Below are positions 52,003-60,497 of a DNA stretch of 64,000 nt, piece after piece (the first letter of the stretch is position 1; every line of letters begins with the position of its first letter). Under the pieces are notes generated by a model that was not told the DNA's origin, made no database searches, and was given only the letters and a program-made list of their open reading frames with translations. Position numbers and translations under genes: made by a program. The DNA is from UBA5704 sp036380715 (GTDB lineage Bacteria > Acidobacteriota > Thermoanaerobaculia > Multivoradales > UBA5704), in NCBI GenBank assembly GCA_036380715.1, contig DASVEF010000185.1:1-64000 (forward strand), given 5' to 3'.

Positions 52003-53100
52003 GCGGTAATCGGCTCTCGGACCGCGCGCTTCCCGCTCCAACAGCCGACGCTTCCGCTCGGCGCCCCAGCGGTAGCCGCCGGGATCTCCGTCGCCGCGCA
52101 CCACGCGGTGGCAGGGGACCGCCAGCGCCACCCGGTTCGACGCGCAGGCCTGGGCCACGGCGCGGGCGGCTTGCGGCTGGCCCAGCGCCGCGGCGACCTC
52201 GCCGTACGAGCGGGTTTCTCCGTAGGGGATCTCCTGGAGCGCCTTCCAGACCCTCTCCTGGAACGCGGTCGCTTGCACGTCGAGCGGCAGCGCCAGGTGC
52301 GGCGAGGTCCCTTCCAGGTGATGGACGACCTCCTCGATCCGCGCGCGCAGCCCCTCGTCCTCCTCTCCGGCCCGCTCCAGGAAAGCCTGCGGATACTCCC
52401 GCCGGAGCGCCGCCGCGAGCTCCTCGTCGGAGTCGCCCAGGGTCACGGCGCAGACCCCCCGGTCCGTCACCGCGACGAGCAGCCGGCCGAGCGGCGACGG
52501 GGCGATCCCGAAGCGGATCCGCATCCCCCGGCCGCCGCGGCGGTAGGTCGCCGGTGTCATGCCGAGCCGCGCGTCCGACCGCTCGTAGACCCGGCTGCCG
52601 GAGCCGAAGCCCGCCTCGTAGGTCGCCGCCGTCACGTCGTCCCCCTGCTGGAGGCGCTCCTTGAAGCGCTCCATCCGCCGCGCCCTGGCGTACTCCCTGG
52701 GCGAGACGCCGGTGACCCGCTTGAACGTGCGCTGGAGGTGATACGGGCTCATCCCCATCTCCCGGCCGAGCGCTTCCAGGGTCACGGGCTCGTCGAGGTT
52801 CGCCTCGATGTACGCGCAGGCCCTCTGAATCGTCCGCGCCGGCTCGGCGACCGCATTGCGCGGCCGGCATCGCCGGCAGGGGCGGTATCCCGCCTGCTCC
52901 GCCTCGTTCGGCTCTGTGAAGAACGTCACGCTCTCGCGCCGCGGCCGCCGCGACGGGCACGAAGGCCGGCAGTACACCCCGGTCGAGGAGACCGCGTAGA
53001 CGAAGCGGCCGTCCGCCTCCGCGTCCCGGTCCAGGACCGCCGTCCACGCCGCCTCGGGCTCAAGGTTCTCTCTTTCCGTCATCCGTTGGATCATTGTCAT
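52000..53100 (-). CDS. ada: Ada-type bifunctional DNA-alkylation repair protein and regulator
   Basis: 366 residues. N-terminal zinc domain with STGVYCRPSCPSRRP (Cys44, Cys48) and GYRPCRRCRP (Cys75, Cys78), which takes methyl groups from phosphotriesters. AraC-type HTH (about 90-190, LGREMGMSPYHLQRTFKRVTG). C-terminal O6-methylguanine methyltransferase with AVPCHRVVR acceptor Cys. When methylated, Ada activates its own operon. GGAGG lies before the ATG. No alkB or alkA gene is adjacent. Confidence 0.95.
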   Translation of the reverse strand: MTMIQRMTERENLEPEAAWTAVLDRDAEADGRFVYAVSSTGVYCRPSCPSRRPRRESVTFFTEPNEAEQAGYRPCRRCRPRNAVAEPARTIQRACAYIEANLDEPVTLEALGREMGMSPYHLQRTFKRVTGVSPREYARARRMERFKERLQQGDDVTAATYEAGFGSGSRVYERSDARLGMTPATYRRGGRGMRIRFGIAPSPLGRLLVAVTDRGVCAVTLGDSDEELAAALRREYPQAFLERAGEEDEGLRARIEEVVHHLEGTSPHLALPLDVQATAFQERVWKALQEIPYGETRSYGEVAAALGQPQAARAVAQACASNRVALAVPCHRVVRGDGDPGGYRWGAERKRRLLEREARGPRADYR

Positions 53101-53169
53101 GGATTTTCCTCCCTCATTACCAGGACAGAGTATCGGGAGGCTCGGACGGGAACCATCCGGCGCTTGCGG

Positions 53170-54753
53170 TCAAACTCCTGAGGGCAGAGGCAGCGTCTCC
53201 AGCAGCTTCGCCAGGGTGAGGGGATCGACCGGCTTGGTGAGGTGCTGATCGAAACCGGCCTGCCGGGCCTGCCGCCGGTCCTCCTCCTGTCCATAACCGC
53301 TCAGGGCGATGAGGTAAATCCCGGCCGTCTCGTCCGCTCTGCGCAGGAGGCGGGCCAGGGCATAGCCGTCCATCCCTCCGGGCAGCCCGATGTCGCAGAT
53401 CGCCACGTCGGGCCGGTGCTGGCGAGCGGCCTCCAGCCCCGCCTGGCCGGTCTCGGCCACGACCACCTGATGCCCGTAGATCTCCAGCAGCATCTGCAGG
53501 CTCTCCGCCGCGTCGCGGTTGTCCTCGACGACGAGGATCCACAGCGACCGCGCCGGCGATTGAGAGAGGAAGCCGGTCCCCGCTTCCACCGCTGGCTGTG
53601 GGCTGAGGGGCAGTTGGATCGTGATCCTCGTTCCGCGGCCCCGGCCCGCGCTTGACGCCTGTACGCTGCCGCTGTGGAGCTCGGTCAGCCCCTTGACCAG
53701 GGCCAGGCCGAGGCCCAGCCCGCCCCGGCTCCGGTCCAGGCTCCGGTCCGCCTGGCTGAACGGCTCGAACAGGCGCGCCAGCATGCCCGGTTCCATGCCG
53801 ATGCCCGTGTCTTCCACCGCGAGCACCGCGATCCCTTCGTCGCCGTCTTCGGTCAAACGGATGGTCACGCGGCCACCTGGATTCGTGAACTTGTTCGAGT
53901 TCTGCAAGAGGTTTCCAAGGACCTGGGAGAGCCGGGTCGGATCGCCGGCCACCCAGACCGGCTGGTCCGGCAGCTCCGCGGCGAGCGTCAGCCGGTTGGC
54001 CTCGATCAGGCTGCGGTGGTCCTCGGCCGCGGCGCGGACCAGGGGGACCAGGTCGAGCCGCTCCTTGCGCAGCAGGATCTTGCCGCGGGAGATCCGCGAC
54101 ACGTCGAGCAGGTCGTCGACCAGCCGGGCCATGTGCATCACCTGCCGCTCGATCATGCCGCGCGCCTGCTGCACGGGAGGATCGGCGGGACCGACCATCC
54201 GCAGCACCTCCACGGCGGTGCGGATCGGGGCCAGGGGATTGCGCAGCTCGTGGGCCAGCATGGCCAGGAACTCGTCCTTGCGGCGATCGGCCTCCCGGAG
54301 CTCCTCCATAGCCTGCCGTTGTACGGTGACGTCGGCGAGCGTTCCGACCCACTCGCGCACCTCGCCCTCCGGCCCGTAGACCGGAACGGCCCTCGACAGA
54401 ATGGTCCGCAGCCCGCCATCCTGCGTCTGGACGCGGTATTCGACCTCGAACGGCGCGCCGGTGGACATCGAGGTCACCCAGGCGGTCCGCGCCAGCTCGC
54501 GGTCGTCCGGATGGACGGCCTCGATCCACCCCTGCCAGTCGAACCCTCCCTGCTCCGCGGGGCTCTGGCCGGTGATCTTCTCCCACCACCTCTGCGTGGC
54601 GTCGAAGTCTCCGACGCCGGTGGAGGGGTCCCATACCCAGACCGCCTGCGCCGTCGCCTCGGCCAGAGCGCGGTAGCGCGCCTCGCTCCTGCGGAGCGCT
54701 TCGTCCTCGGCCTCGAGAGATGAGGCGGCGGCCGGTCTCGGGTTCGTGCTCAT
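53170..54753 (-). CDS. hybrid histidine kinase (PAS-HisKA-HATPase-REC)
   Basis: 527 residues. PAS/PAC (about 20-150), HisKA with FLAMLAHELRNPL (His168), HATPase_c (NLLQNSNKFTNPG N-box, VEDTGIGMEPG G1-box, RGGLGLGLALVKG G2-box), and a C-terminal receiver (ILVVEDNRDAAESL, ICDIGLPGGMDG phospho-Asp). No TM segment, so it senses a cytoplasmic cue through PAS. No output regulator lies beside it. The start at 54753 was chosen because upstream codons look non-coding. Confidence 0.92.
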   Translation of the reverse strand: MSTNPRPAAASSLEAEDEALRRSEARYRALAEATAQAVWVWDPSTGVGDFDATQRWWEKITGQSPAEQGGFDWQGWIEAVHPDDRELARTAWVTSMSTGAPFEVEYRVQTQDGGLRTILSRAVPVYGPEGEVREWVGTLADVTVQRQAMEELREADRRKDEFLAMLAHELRNPLAPIRTAVEVLRMVGPADPPVQQARGMIERQVMHMARLVDDLLDVSRISRGKILLRKERLDLVPLVRAAAEDHRSLIEANRLTLAAELPDQPVWVAGDPTRLSQVLGNLLQNSNKFTNPGGRVTIRLTEDGDEGIAVLAVEDTGIGMEPGMLARLFEPFSQADRSLDRSRGGLGLGLALVKGLTELHSGSVQASSAGRGRGTRITIQLPLSPQPAVEAGTGFLSQSPARSLWILVVEDNRDAAESLQMLLEIYGHQVVVAETGQAGLEAARQHRPDVAICDIGLPGGMDGYALARLLRRADETAGIYLIALSGYGQEEDRRQARQAGFDQHLTKPVDPLTLAKLLETLPLPSGV

Positions 54754-54854
54754 GTTGTGCTTCGCGGGCCGTGCAATCCGATGCGCCCCTGATTGTACAG
54801 AGCGGCCGGTCTCGCTGCTAGGATGACTCCGACCGTTCGGTGAGGTGTAGAGCC

Positions 54855-56200
54855 ATGGATGACCAGCGCCCGGCCGGCGAGCATGATCCAACCCCCGCGG
54901 ACCTCCGGCATGCGATCCCGGACGACCGCTCCTCGCACGGCATCCTCGGCAGGACCTGGGAGCTCGAGATGCTGATCTCCGGAGCCGTGGTGTTCGCCCT
55001 GATGCAGCTCCCCCCGATGTTCGACCGGGCGTTCGGCCGCATCGAGATCCACTTCTCAGGCTGGCCGCGGGGGGCGGTGTTCATGGCCTACATGTACGGG
55101 AGCGCGATTCTCTACACCTTGATCGCCTCTTTCCTCATCCATCTCACCGCGCGCGCTTACTGGGTCGGGTTGATCGGCCTCGATTCGGTCTTCCCGCATG
55201 GCGTGAAATGGGAGGAGATGCAGTCGGGTCCGATCGCCCGGCGGGTCTACCGCGAGATCCTGCCCTCGGTGCGATCGCTGATTGTCCGGGCGGACAAGTT
55301 CTGCAGCGTGATCTTTTCATTCACGTTTCTCATGGTCATCGCCTTCGCGATGTCAATTGCCATGCTTCTGTTCTACGGCCTGATCGCCTACGTTCTCTCG
55401 ATCCTCTTTTTTGGCGGTGAGCATCTGGGCGAAATTTTCTGGGCCGTTCTGTCCGTGGTCACCGTCGTTCTTCTCGGCATATCGCTCGCGGACAAGGCTC
55501 TGGGTGACAGGCTGGATGCCAAGAGCCGGCCGGTGCGCCTGATCGAAAAGGTGTTGCGGTACGTAGTCTATCCTCTCCAGTTCGGCCCCGTGTACAGCTC
55601 GATTTCGATGGTTCTGTTCACCAATGTGCGGAAGAAGATGATCTATCCGCTGATGATGACGGTGTTTGGCGGATGGTCGCCCTCTTCATGGTCCGCCAGT
55701 TGGCCAGGCAGGATAGGATCTCCCTGAGCCCATACAAATACCTGCCGGCGGACGCCAGGGAGCGGGAGGTGAGCCCGACCTACTATGAGGATCAGAGGCC
55801 CGAGGGCGAAGTGTTCCGGGTGGCTCCTTCCATCCAGTCGGACGTGATCCGCGATCCCTATGTCAAGCTTTTCATCCCCTATTTTCCCGAACGGTACGAT
55901 CCGGTTGTTGAATCCCAATGCCCGGAGGTCAGGCGCCAGGGGGGAGAGGATTCGCCGGAGCCGCCGCCGCAGGCTCTGCTCGGTTGCCTAACGAGGATTC
56001 TCAAGGTGACTCTGGACGGCCGGCCGATCCCCGGGCTGGAATTCAACTTCCACAATCATCCCAAGACCGGTGTGCGCGGAGTCTTGGGATACATCCCTAC
56101 CGCAGGCCTGGCACGGGGAAGCCACCTGCTGCGCGTCGACGGGATTCCCGGACGGGAGAAAGAGGAGACCGATCCGCGTGCGATCCGGTTCTGGTTGTAG
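54855..56200 (+). pseudogene. membrane protein gene with a frameshift
   Basis: Two frames make one protein of about 450 residues. Frame 1 (54855-55670) has about four TM helices (AVVFALMQLPPMFD, YMYGSAILYTLIASFLI, VIFSFTFLMVIAFAMSIAMLLFY, LSVVTVVLLGISL) and ends YPLMMTVFGG. Frame 3, open from 55673, continues MVALFMVRQLARQDRISLSP and runs to 56200 with a soluble domain (ILKVTLDGRPIPGL). A single missing base near 55670 would join them; otherwise frame 1 stops at 55727. Family not recognised. It may be a sequencing error, a true mutation, or two overlapping genes. Confidence 0.6.
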
Positions 56201-56328
56201 GCGGGGCCTGCTGTCCTCTCCAGCAGGTTCTGGAATCCCGATCCGGAAGTGGACTACAATTCCGTCATTCGGCAACTCCGTCTGGGCTGCGTATTGCCTT
56301 ACGCCCTGTTTGCGTCTATGCTGGGGAT

Positions 56329-57120
56329 ATGAGCGAGCACTCCGCTATCGAGTGGACCGATGCCACCTGGAACCCTGTCCGAGGTTGCACCAAGATCAGC
56401 TCGGGCTGTGCCCACTGCTACGCGGAGACGTTCGCCGAGCGCTTCCGCGGCGTTCCGGGTCACCCATACGAGCAGGGCTTCGACCTCCGCCTCGTCCCGG
56501 AGAAGCTGACCCAGCCCTTGCTGTGGCGCCAGCCCAAAATGGTCTTCGTGAACTCCATGAGCGACCTGTTTCACGAAGATGTGCCCGACGACTACACTGT
56601 CAAGGTGGCTCGGGTGATGCAACTCGCGAGCTGGCACACTTATCAGGTCCTCACCAAAAGGTCCGAGCGGCTGCGGGACCTGCTGAAGACCAGGCTCCGG
56701 TTCGCCGCCGAGGAGCCGCACATCTGGTGGGGAGTAAGTGTCGAAAACCGGAAGCAGGGGTTGCCTCGGATCGAACACCTCCAAGCTGCGCCCGCCGTGG
56801 TCCGCTTTCTGTCCATCGAGCCGCTCCTCGAAGGGTTAGGGGCTGTTGACCTCTCTGGAATCAGTTGGGTGATCGTAGGAGGGGAGAGCGGGCCTGGAGC
56901 CCGGCCGATTGAGGAATCCTGGGTCATTGAGATCCGGGACCAGTGCCACCGGGCCAGAGTTCCCTTCTTCTTCAAGCAGTGGGGAGGCAGGCACAAGTCG
57001 CGGACGGGCCGCCGCCTCGAAGGCCGGACCTATGACGAGCTTCCGCTGAGAATATCCGACTCCGTGAAAAGCCCAGAGGCCCTGAGAGCCGCGCTCACCG
57101 AAGTCCAAGCCTTCTGTTGA
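56329..57120 (+). CDS. DUF5131 (phage Gp37/Gp68-like) three-Cys protein
   Basis: 263 residues. SAIEWTDATWNPVRGCTKIS, then SGCAHCYAE gives a CxxxxxxCxxC metal-cluster motif resembling radical SAM. Further family motifs are VFVNSMSDLFHEDVP, TYQVLTKRSERL, SIEPLLEGLG, VIVGGESGPGARP and PFFFKQWGG. DUF5131 genes occur in phages and in bacterial islands, nearly always with TcmP. Function is unknown. Its stop overlaps a TTG of the next gene. Confidence 0.9.
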   Translation: MSEHSAIEWTDATWNPVRGCTKISSGCAHCYAETFAERFRGVPGHPYEQGFDLRLVPEKLTQPLLWRQPKMVFVNSMSDLFHEDVPDDYTVKVARVMQLASWHTYQVLTKRSERLRDLLKTRLRFAAEEPHIWWGVSVENRKQGLPRIEHLQAAPAVVRFLSIEPLLEGLGAVDLSGISWVIVGGESGPGARPIEESWVIEIRDQCHRARVPFFFKQWGGRHKSRTGRRLEGRTYDELPLRISDSVKSPEALRAALTEVQAFC

Positions 57121-57128
57121 GTGTCAGT

Positions 57129-58292
57129 ATGCCGAACGACGAGATCTACCAAGATCGCGAACAGAGCCTTGTCAAGCATCACATTCTTCGCAAGTACCTG
57201 CGGCGGTTCGCGCCTATCGTTGGCTCTGGCTGGAACTCGATCACGTACGTGGACTGCTTCGCAGGGCCGTGGAACACGCAGTCTCCAGATTTGAGGGACA
57301 GTTCGTTCGCCATTGCGCTTGAAGAGCTTCGACGGGCACGGCAAACTCACGCAGACCGCGGAAGGACCATCCAACTCCGCTGCTTCTTTCTGGAGAAAGA
57401 TAGGAGGGCTTATGATGAGCTTCAGAGCTTCGCCAGTCGTATACAGGACGCCGAAGTCAAGGTCCTGAACAGCTCCTTCGAGAACTCCGTTGGAGAGATT
57501 TTAAGGTTTGTTGGCAGCGGAGGCGCGAGGACGTTTCCTTTTATCTTCATTGACCCAACTGGCTGGACAGGATTTTCTCTGCAGACCATTACTCCTCTCT
57601 TGCGGCTCAGGCCGGGAGAAGTCCTCATCAACTTTATGACGGGTCATATCCGTCGCTTTCTCGATTTGGAGCAGTCTCGGCAGAGCTTTGAGGACCTCTT
57701 TGGCTCTCAGGACTTCAGAGCAGTAATCCAAGGTCTGTCAGGAATAGAGCTTGAGGACGCGGCTGTATCCGAGTACATGAAGAGCGTGAAGACGGCTGGA
57801 GGGTTCGAGTATGTGCTCCCAGCCATCGTTTTGCATCCTGAGATCAATCGCACGCATTTCCATCTCATCTATGCCACACGCCATCCGAGGGGAGTCGAGG
57901 TCTTCAAGAGTGCCGAGAAATCGGCAATGGAGGAGATGGAAAGAGTTCGCGCCGAGGCTCAACAGCGGCACCGAGAAGAAAGGAGCAGACAGCCAGAGCT
58001 GTTTCGCACCCAGGAAAGCCCGGAAAGCAGGCACTACAATGAGCTTCGGGAGCGCTATCTGGAAAGGGCAAAACAGAATGTCCTCTCTCTGTTACGCCAG
58101 AGGCGGCGAGTCCCTTACGATGAAGCATGGGCGGTAGCGCTCTCGCTGCCCTTGGTGTGGGAGAGTGATGTAAAACAATGGATTCGCGAGTGGCAGAACC
58201 AAAGCTCTCTCGGAGTCGAGGGCTTGATGGGGAGCGCGCGAGTTCCGAGCCGGGAACAGAACAACATTCTCGTCTGGCGAGGTCAGGGCTAG
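57129..58292 (+). CDS. tcmP: three-Cys-motif partner protein TcmP
   Basis: 387 residues of the TcmP family: KHHILRKYLRRFAPIV, ITYVDCFAGPWNTQSPD, FFLEKDRRAY and FPFIFIDPTGWTGFS, a Rossmann-like fold recalling methyltransferases. It is named for its link with DUF5131-type three-Cys proteins, as here. The reaction is unknown. Lower GC and codon style than the surroundings suggest transfer of the pair. ATG 57129 chosen; a TTG at 57117 is possible. Confidence 0.88.
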   Translation: MPNDEIYQDREQSLVKHHILRKYLRRFAPIVGSGWNSITYVDCFAGPWNTQSPDLRDSSFAIALEELRRARQTHADRGRTIQLRCFFLEKDRRAYDELQSFASRIQDAEVKVLNSSFENSVGEILRFVGSGGARTFPFIFIDPTGWTGFSLQTITPLLRLRPGEVLINFMTGHIRRFLDLEQSRQSFEDLFGSQDFRAVIQGLSGIELEDAAVSEYMKSVKTAGGFEYVLPAIVLHPEINRTHFHLIYATRHPRGVEVFKSAEKSAMEEMERVRAEAQQRHREERSRQPELFRTQESPESRHYNELRERYLERAKQNVLSLLRQRRRVPYDEAWAVALSLPLVWESDVKQWIREWQNQSSLGVEGLMGSARVPSREQNNILVWRGQG

Positions 58293-59065
58293 CGACTTGG
58301 CTCCGCAGACCTTCCCGGCACCGGCCCATTCTCCAGGAACAGCTCCCACAGCCGCCGCCAGACCCTCCAGGTGTGGCCTCCCTCGGTGGTGAAGACGTGC
58401 TCCGGGGGGAGCGCCGCGGCGAGCAGGCCGTTCGGCTTTGCGAAGCGGTCGCCGGTGCCGTAACCGAGATAGAGCGGCGGCGGATTGGTGGCCAATGGAT
58501 TCGTGTACTCCTTGAGGAAGAGCCACAGGCGGCGAAGGTCCTTCTCGCCAGGCTCTTCCTGCGGAGACCAGGCGGCGAGGCCGCCGGCGCTCTCGATCTC
58601 CCGCAGGACGTCTTCCTCTCCCAGGAACGGCGCGAGGATCACCATTCCGCTCACGTCCTCGGGATACTCCCGGGCATAGAGCAGCGAGCCGAAACCGCCG
58701 AGCGAGATGCCGGCCAGCCAGATCTCGCGGATGCCTTCGGCGCGCGCCGGCGCGATCACGTCCTCCCGCAGGCGCCGCACGATCGACCTGTCGTAGAAGT
58801 AGCCGAGGTGGGAATCGACGCCGATCATGGCGCAACGGGAGCCTTTGCGCTGGAGGGCGGCGGGGAAGCCGTGACGCAGGAAGTCCTCGAGCTGGTCTCC
58901 GCGGCCGGGCAGGAAGACCACCATGCAACGGGAGCCCCCGGCCGCCTTGACGAGGGGCAGCGTACGGATCGGAACGGTCGTCGGATCCGGGCGGTAGAGG
59001 CAGCCGCCCGCCACGATGACCAGGGTCAGCAGCGCAATTCCGCGGGCGAGGGTGCGATGGACCAT
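58289..59065 (-). CDS. lipoprotein alpha/beta hydrolase
   Basis: 258 residues. Lipobox IVAGGC at the end of the leader. The hydrolase fold has VVFLPGRGDQLEDFL (oxyanion), LAGISLGGFGS (nucleophile Ser), GYGTGDRFAK (Asp) and EGGHTW (His). It may be an esterase or acyl hydrolase anchored in the envelope; substrate not evident. Its 3' end overlaps tcmP by 4 nt, convergent. Confidence 0.82.
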   Translation of the reverse strand: MVHRTLARGIALLTLVIVAGGCLYRPDPTTVPIRTLPLVKAAGGSRCMVVFLPGRGDQLEDFLRHGFPAALQRKGSRCAMIGVDSHLGYFYDRSIVRRLREDVIAPARAEGIREIWLAGISLGGFGSLLYAREYPEDVSGMVILAPFLGEEDVLREIESAGGLAAWSPQEEPGEKDLRRLWLFLKEYTNPLATNPPPLYLGYGTGDRFAKPNGLLAAALPPEHVFTTEGGHTWRVWRRLWELFLENGPVPGRSAEPSR

Positions 59066-59111
59066 CCTCCGTTTCTCCTCGCAGCGATCCGGATGCAGGC
59101 TCCGCGCCTGC

Positions 59112-60497
59112 TTACGGTTCGTCCGTGGTTCCCCCCGGTCTCCGGATGCCCAGCGCCCGCACCTTCTGGTGGAGGTAGGTGCGCTGGACGTCGAGCAGGC
59201 GGGCGGCGGCGGTGAAGTTCCAGCGGGTGCGGTGCAGGACGCTCTCGATGTACTCGCGCTCGCAGCGGGCGCGCAGGTCGCGCAGCGGGATCACCGGAAA
59301 GGCCGGCGGCAGGCGCAGGAGGCCGGTCTCCGGCGGCGGCTCGGACTCGAAGAAGCCCGAGGGGAGCTGGTCGGGCGTGATCGGATCGCCGCCGAAGACC
59401 ACCAGCCGCTCGCACAGGTTGCGCAGCTCCCGCACGTTGCCCGGCCACGCGTAGCGCTCCAGCAGAGGGCAGACCTCGGGATCGACCCGACGGGGGCGCG
59501 CCCGGTGCTGACGGGCGAAGCGCTCCAGGAAGTGATCGAAGAGAAGCCGGATATCCCCGCCCCGATCGCGCAGCGGCGGCACCGCGACCAACAGGTGGGC
59601 GAGGCGGAAATAGAGGTCCTCGCGAAATATCCCTTCCCGGATCGCTCTCTCCAGATCGCGGTTCGTCGCCGCGATCACCCGCACGTCCACGCGCCGGTCG
59701 CGGGTCTCGCCGATCCGCCGCACCCGGCCGTCCTCCAGCACGCGCAGGAGGCGCGACTGCAGCGCGGTCTCCATGTCGCCGATCTCGTCCAGGAACAGCG
59801 TCCCCCCGTCGGCCTCCTCGAACAGGCCGGGCTTAGCGGTCTTGGCGTCGGTGAACGCTCCTCGGGCGTGGCCGAACAGCTCGTCCTCGACCAGCGAGCC
59901 GGGGATCGCCGCGCAATTGATCTGGACGAACGGCCGGTGCACGCGGGCGCTCTGCCGGTGAAGGGCAGCCGCCACCAGCTCCTTGCCCGTGCCGCTCTCG
60001 CCGGCGACGAGGACCCGCGCGTCCGTGGCCGCGGCGCGGGCGATCTTCTGCCGCAGCTCCTCGATGGCGGGCGAGGCGCCGAGGATCTCCGGCTCCCCTT
60101 TGAGCGAGGCCACCTCGCGCTGCAGAGCGTGGTGCTCCAGGGCGTTGCGGATCGAGCGCAGCAGGCGCTCGCGGCTGAACGGCTTCTCGACGAAGTCGTG
60201 CACGCCGAGCCGCAGGGCCTCGACGGTCTCGCTGATCGAGGCCTCACCCGAGATGATGATCGTCGGCGGCAGGCGCCGCGCCGCCACCAGCCGGCGCACC
60301 AGGTCGACGCCGCTCATGCCGGGCAGGCGGACGTCGAGCAGCAGGAGGTGGGGGAGTGGAGTCCCGGGCCTCTCCAGATGGGCCAGCGCCTCCTCCGCCG
60401 AGGTCAGGGCCGTGGGCGCGTAGCCCTCCTCGCGGAGCTGAAGAAGCAGGCCGGCGCGGATCTTTTCGTCGTCCTCGACGATGAGGAGCTGGGTCAT
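59112..60497 (-). CDS. sigma-54-dependent NtrC-family response regulator
   Basis: 461 residues. Receiver (about 1-118; Asp55 in LLLLDVRLPG), AAA+ ATPase (GESGTGKE Walker A, GTLFLDEIGDM Walker B, RLLRVLEDGRVRRIGE), and a Fis-type HTH (TAAARLLDVQRTYLHQKVRALGI). The sigma-54 contact loop reads GAFTDA in place of the classic GAFTGA, a variant also found in active members. It activates sigma-54 promoters after phosphorylation by the kinase encoded just upstream (ATGA overlap). Confidence 0.94.
   Translation of the reverse strand: MTQLLIVEDDEKIRAGLLLQLREEGYAPTALTSAEEALAHLERPGTPLPHLLLLDVRLPGMSGVDLVRRLVAARRLPPTIIISGEASISETVEALRLGVHDFVEKPFSRERLLRSIRNALEHHALQREVASLKGEPEILGASPAIEELRQKIARAAATDARVLVAGESGTGKELVAAALHRQSARVHRPFVQINCAAIPGSLVEDELFGHARGAFTDAKTAKPGLFEEADGGTLFLDEIGDMETALQSRLLRVLEDGRVRRIGETRDRRVDVRVIAATNRDLERAIREGIFREDLYFRLAHLLVAVPPLRDRGGDIRLLFDHFLERFARQHRARPRRVDPEVCPLLERYAWPGNVRELRNLCERLVVFGGDPITPDQLPSGFFESEPPPETGLLRLPPAFPVIPLRDLRARCEREYIESVLHRTRWNFTAAARLLDVQRTYLHQKVRALGIRRPGGTTDEP

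Noticed and set aside
59112..60497. GAFTDA in place of GAFTGA taken as loss of sigma-54 activation
   Set aside because: This variant occurs in many apparently functional family members, so it does not by itself show inactivity.
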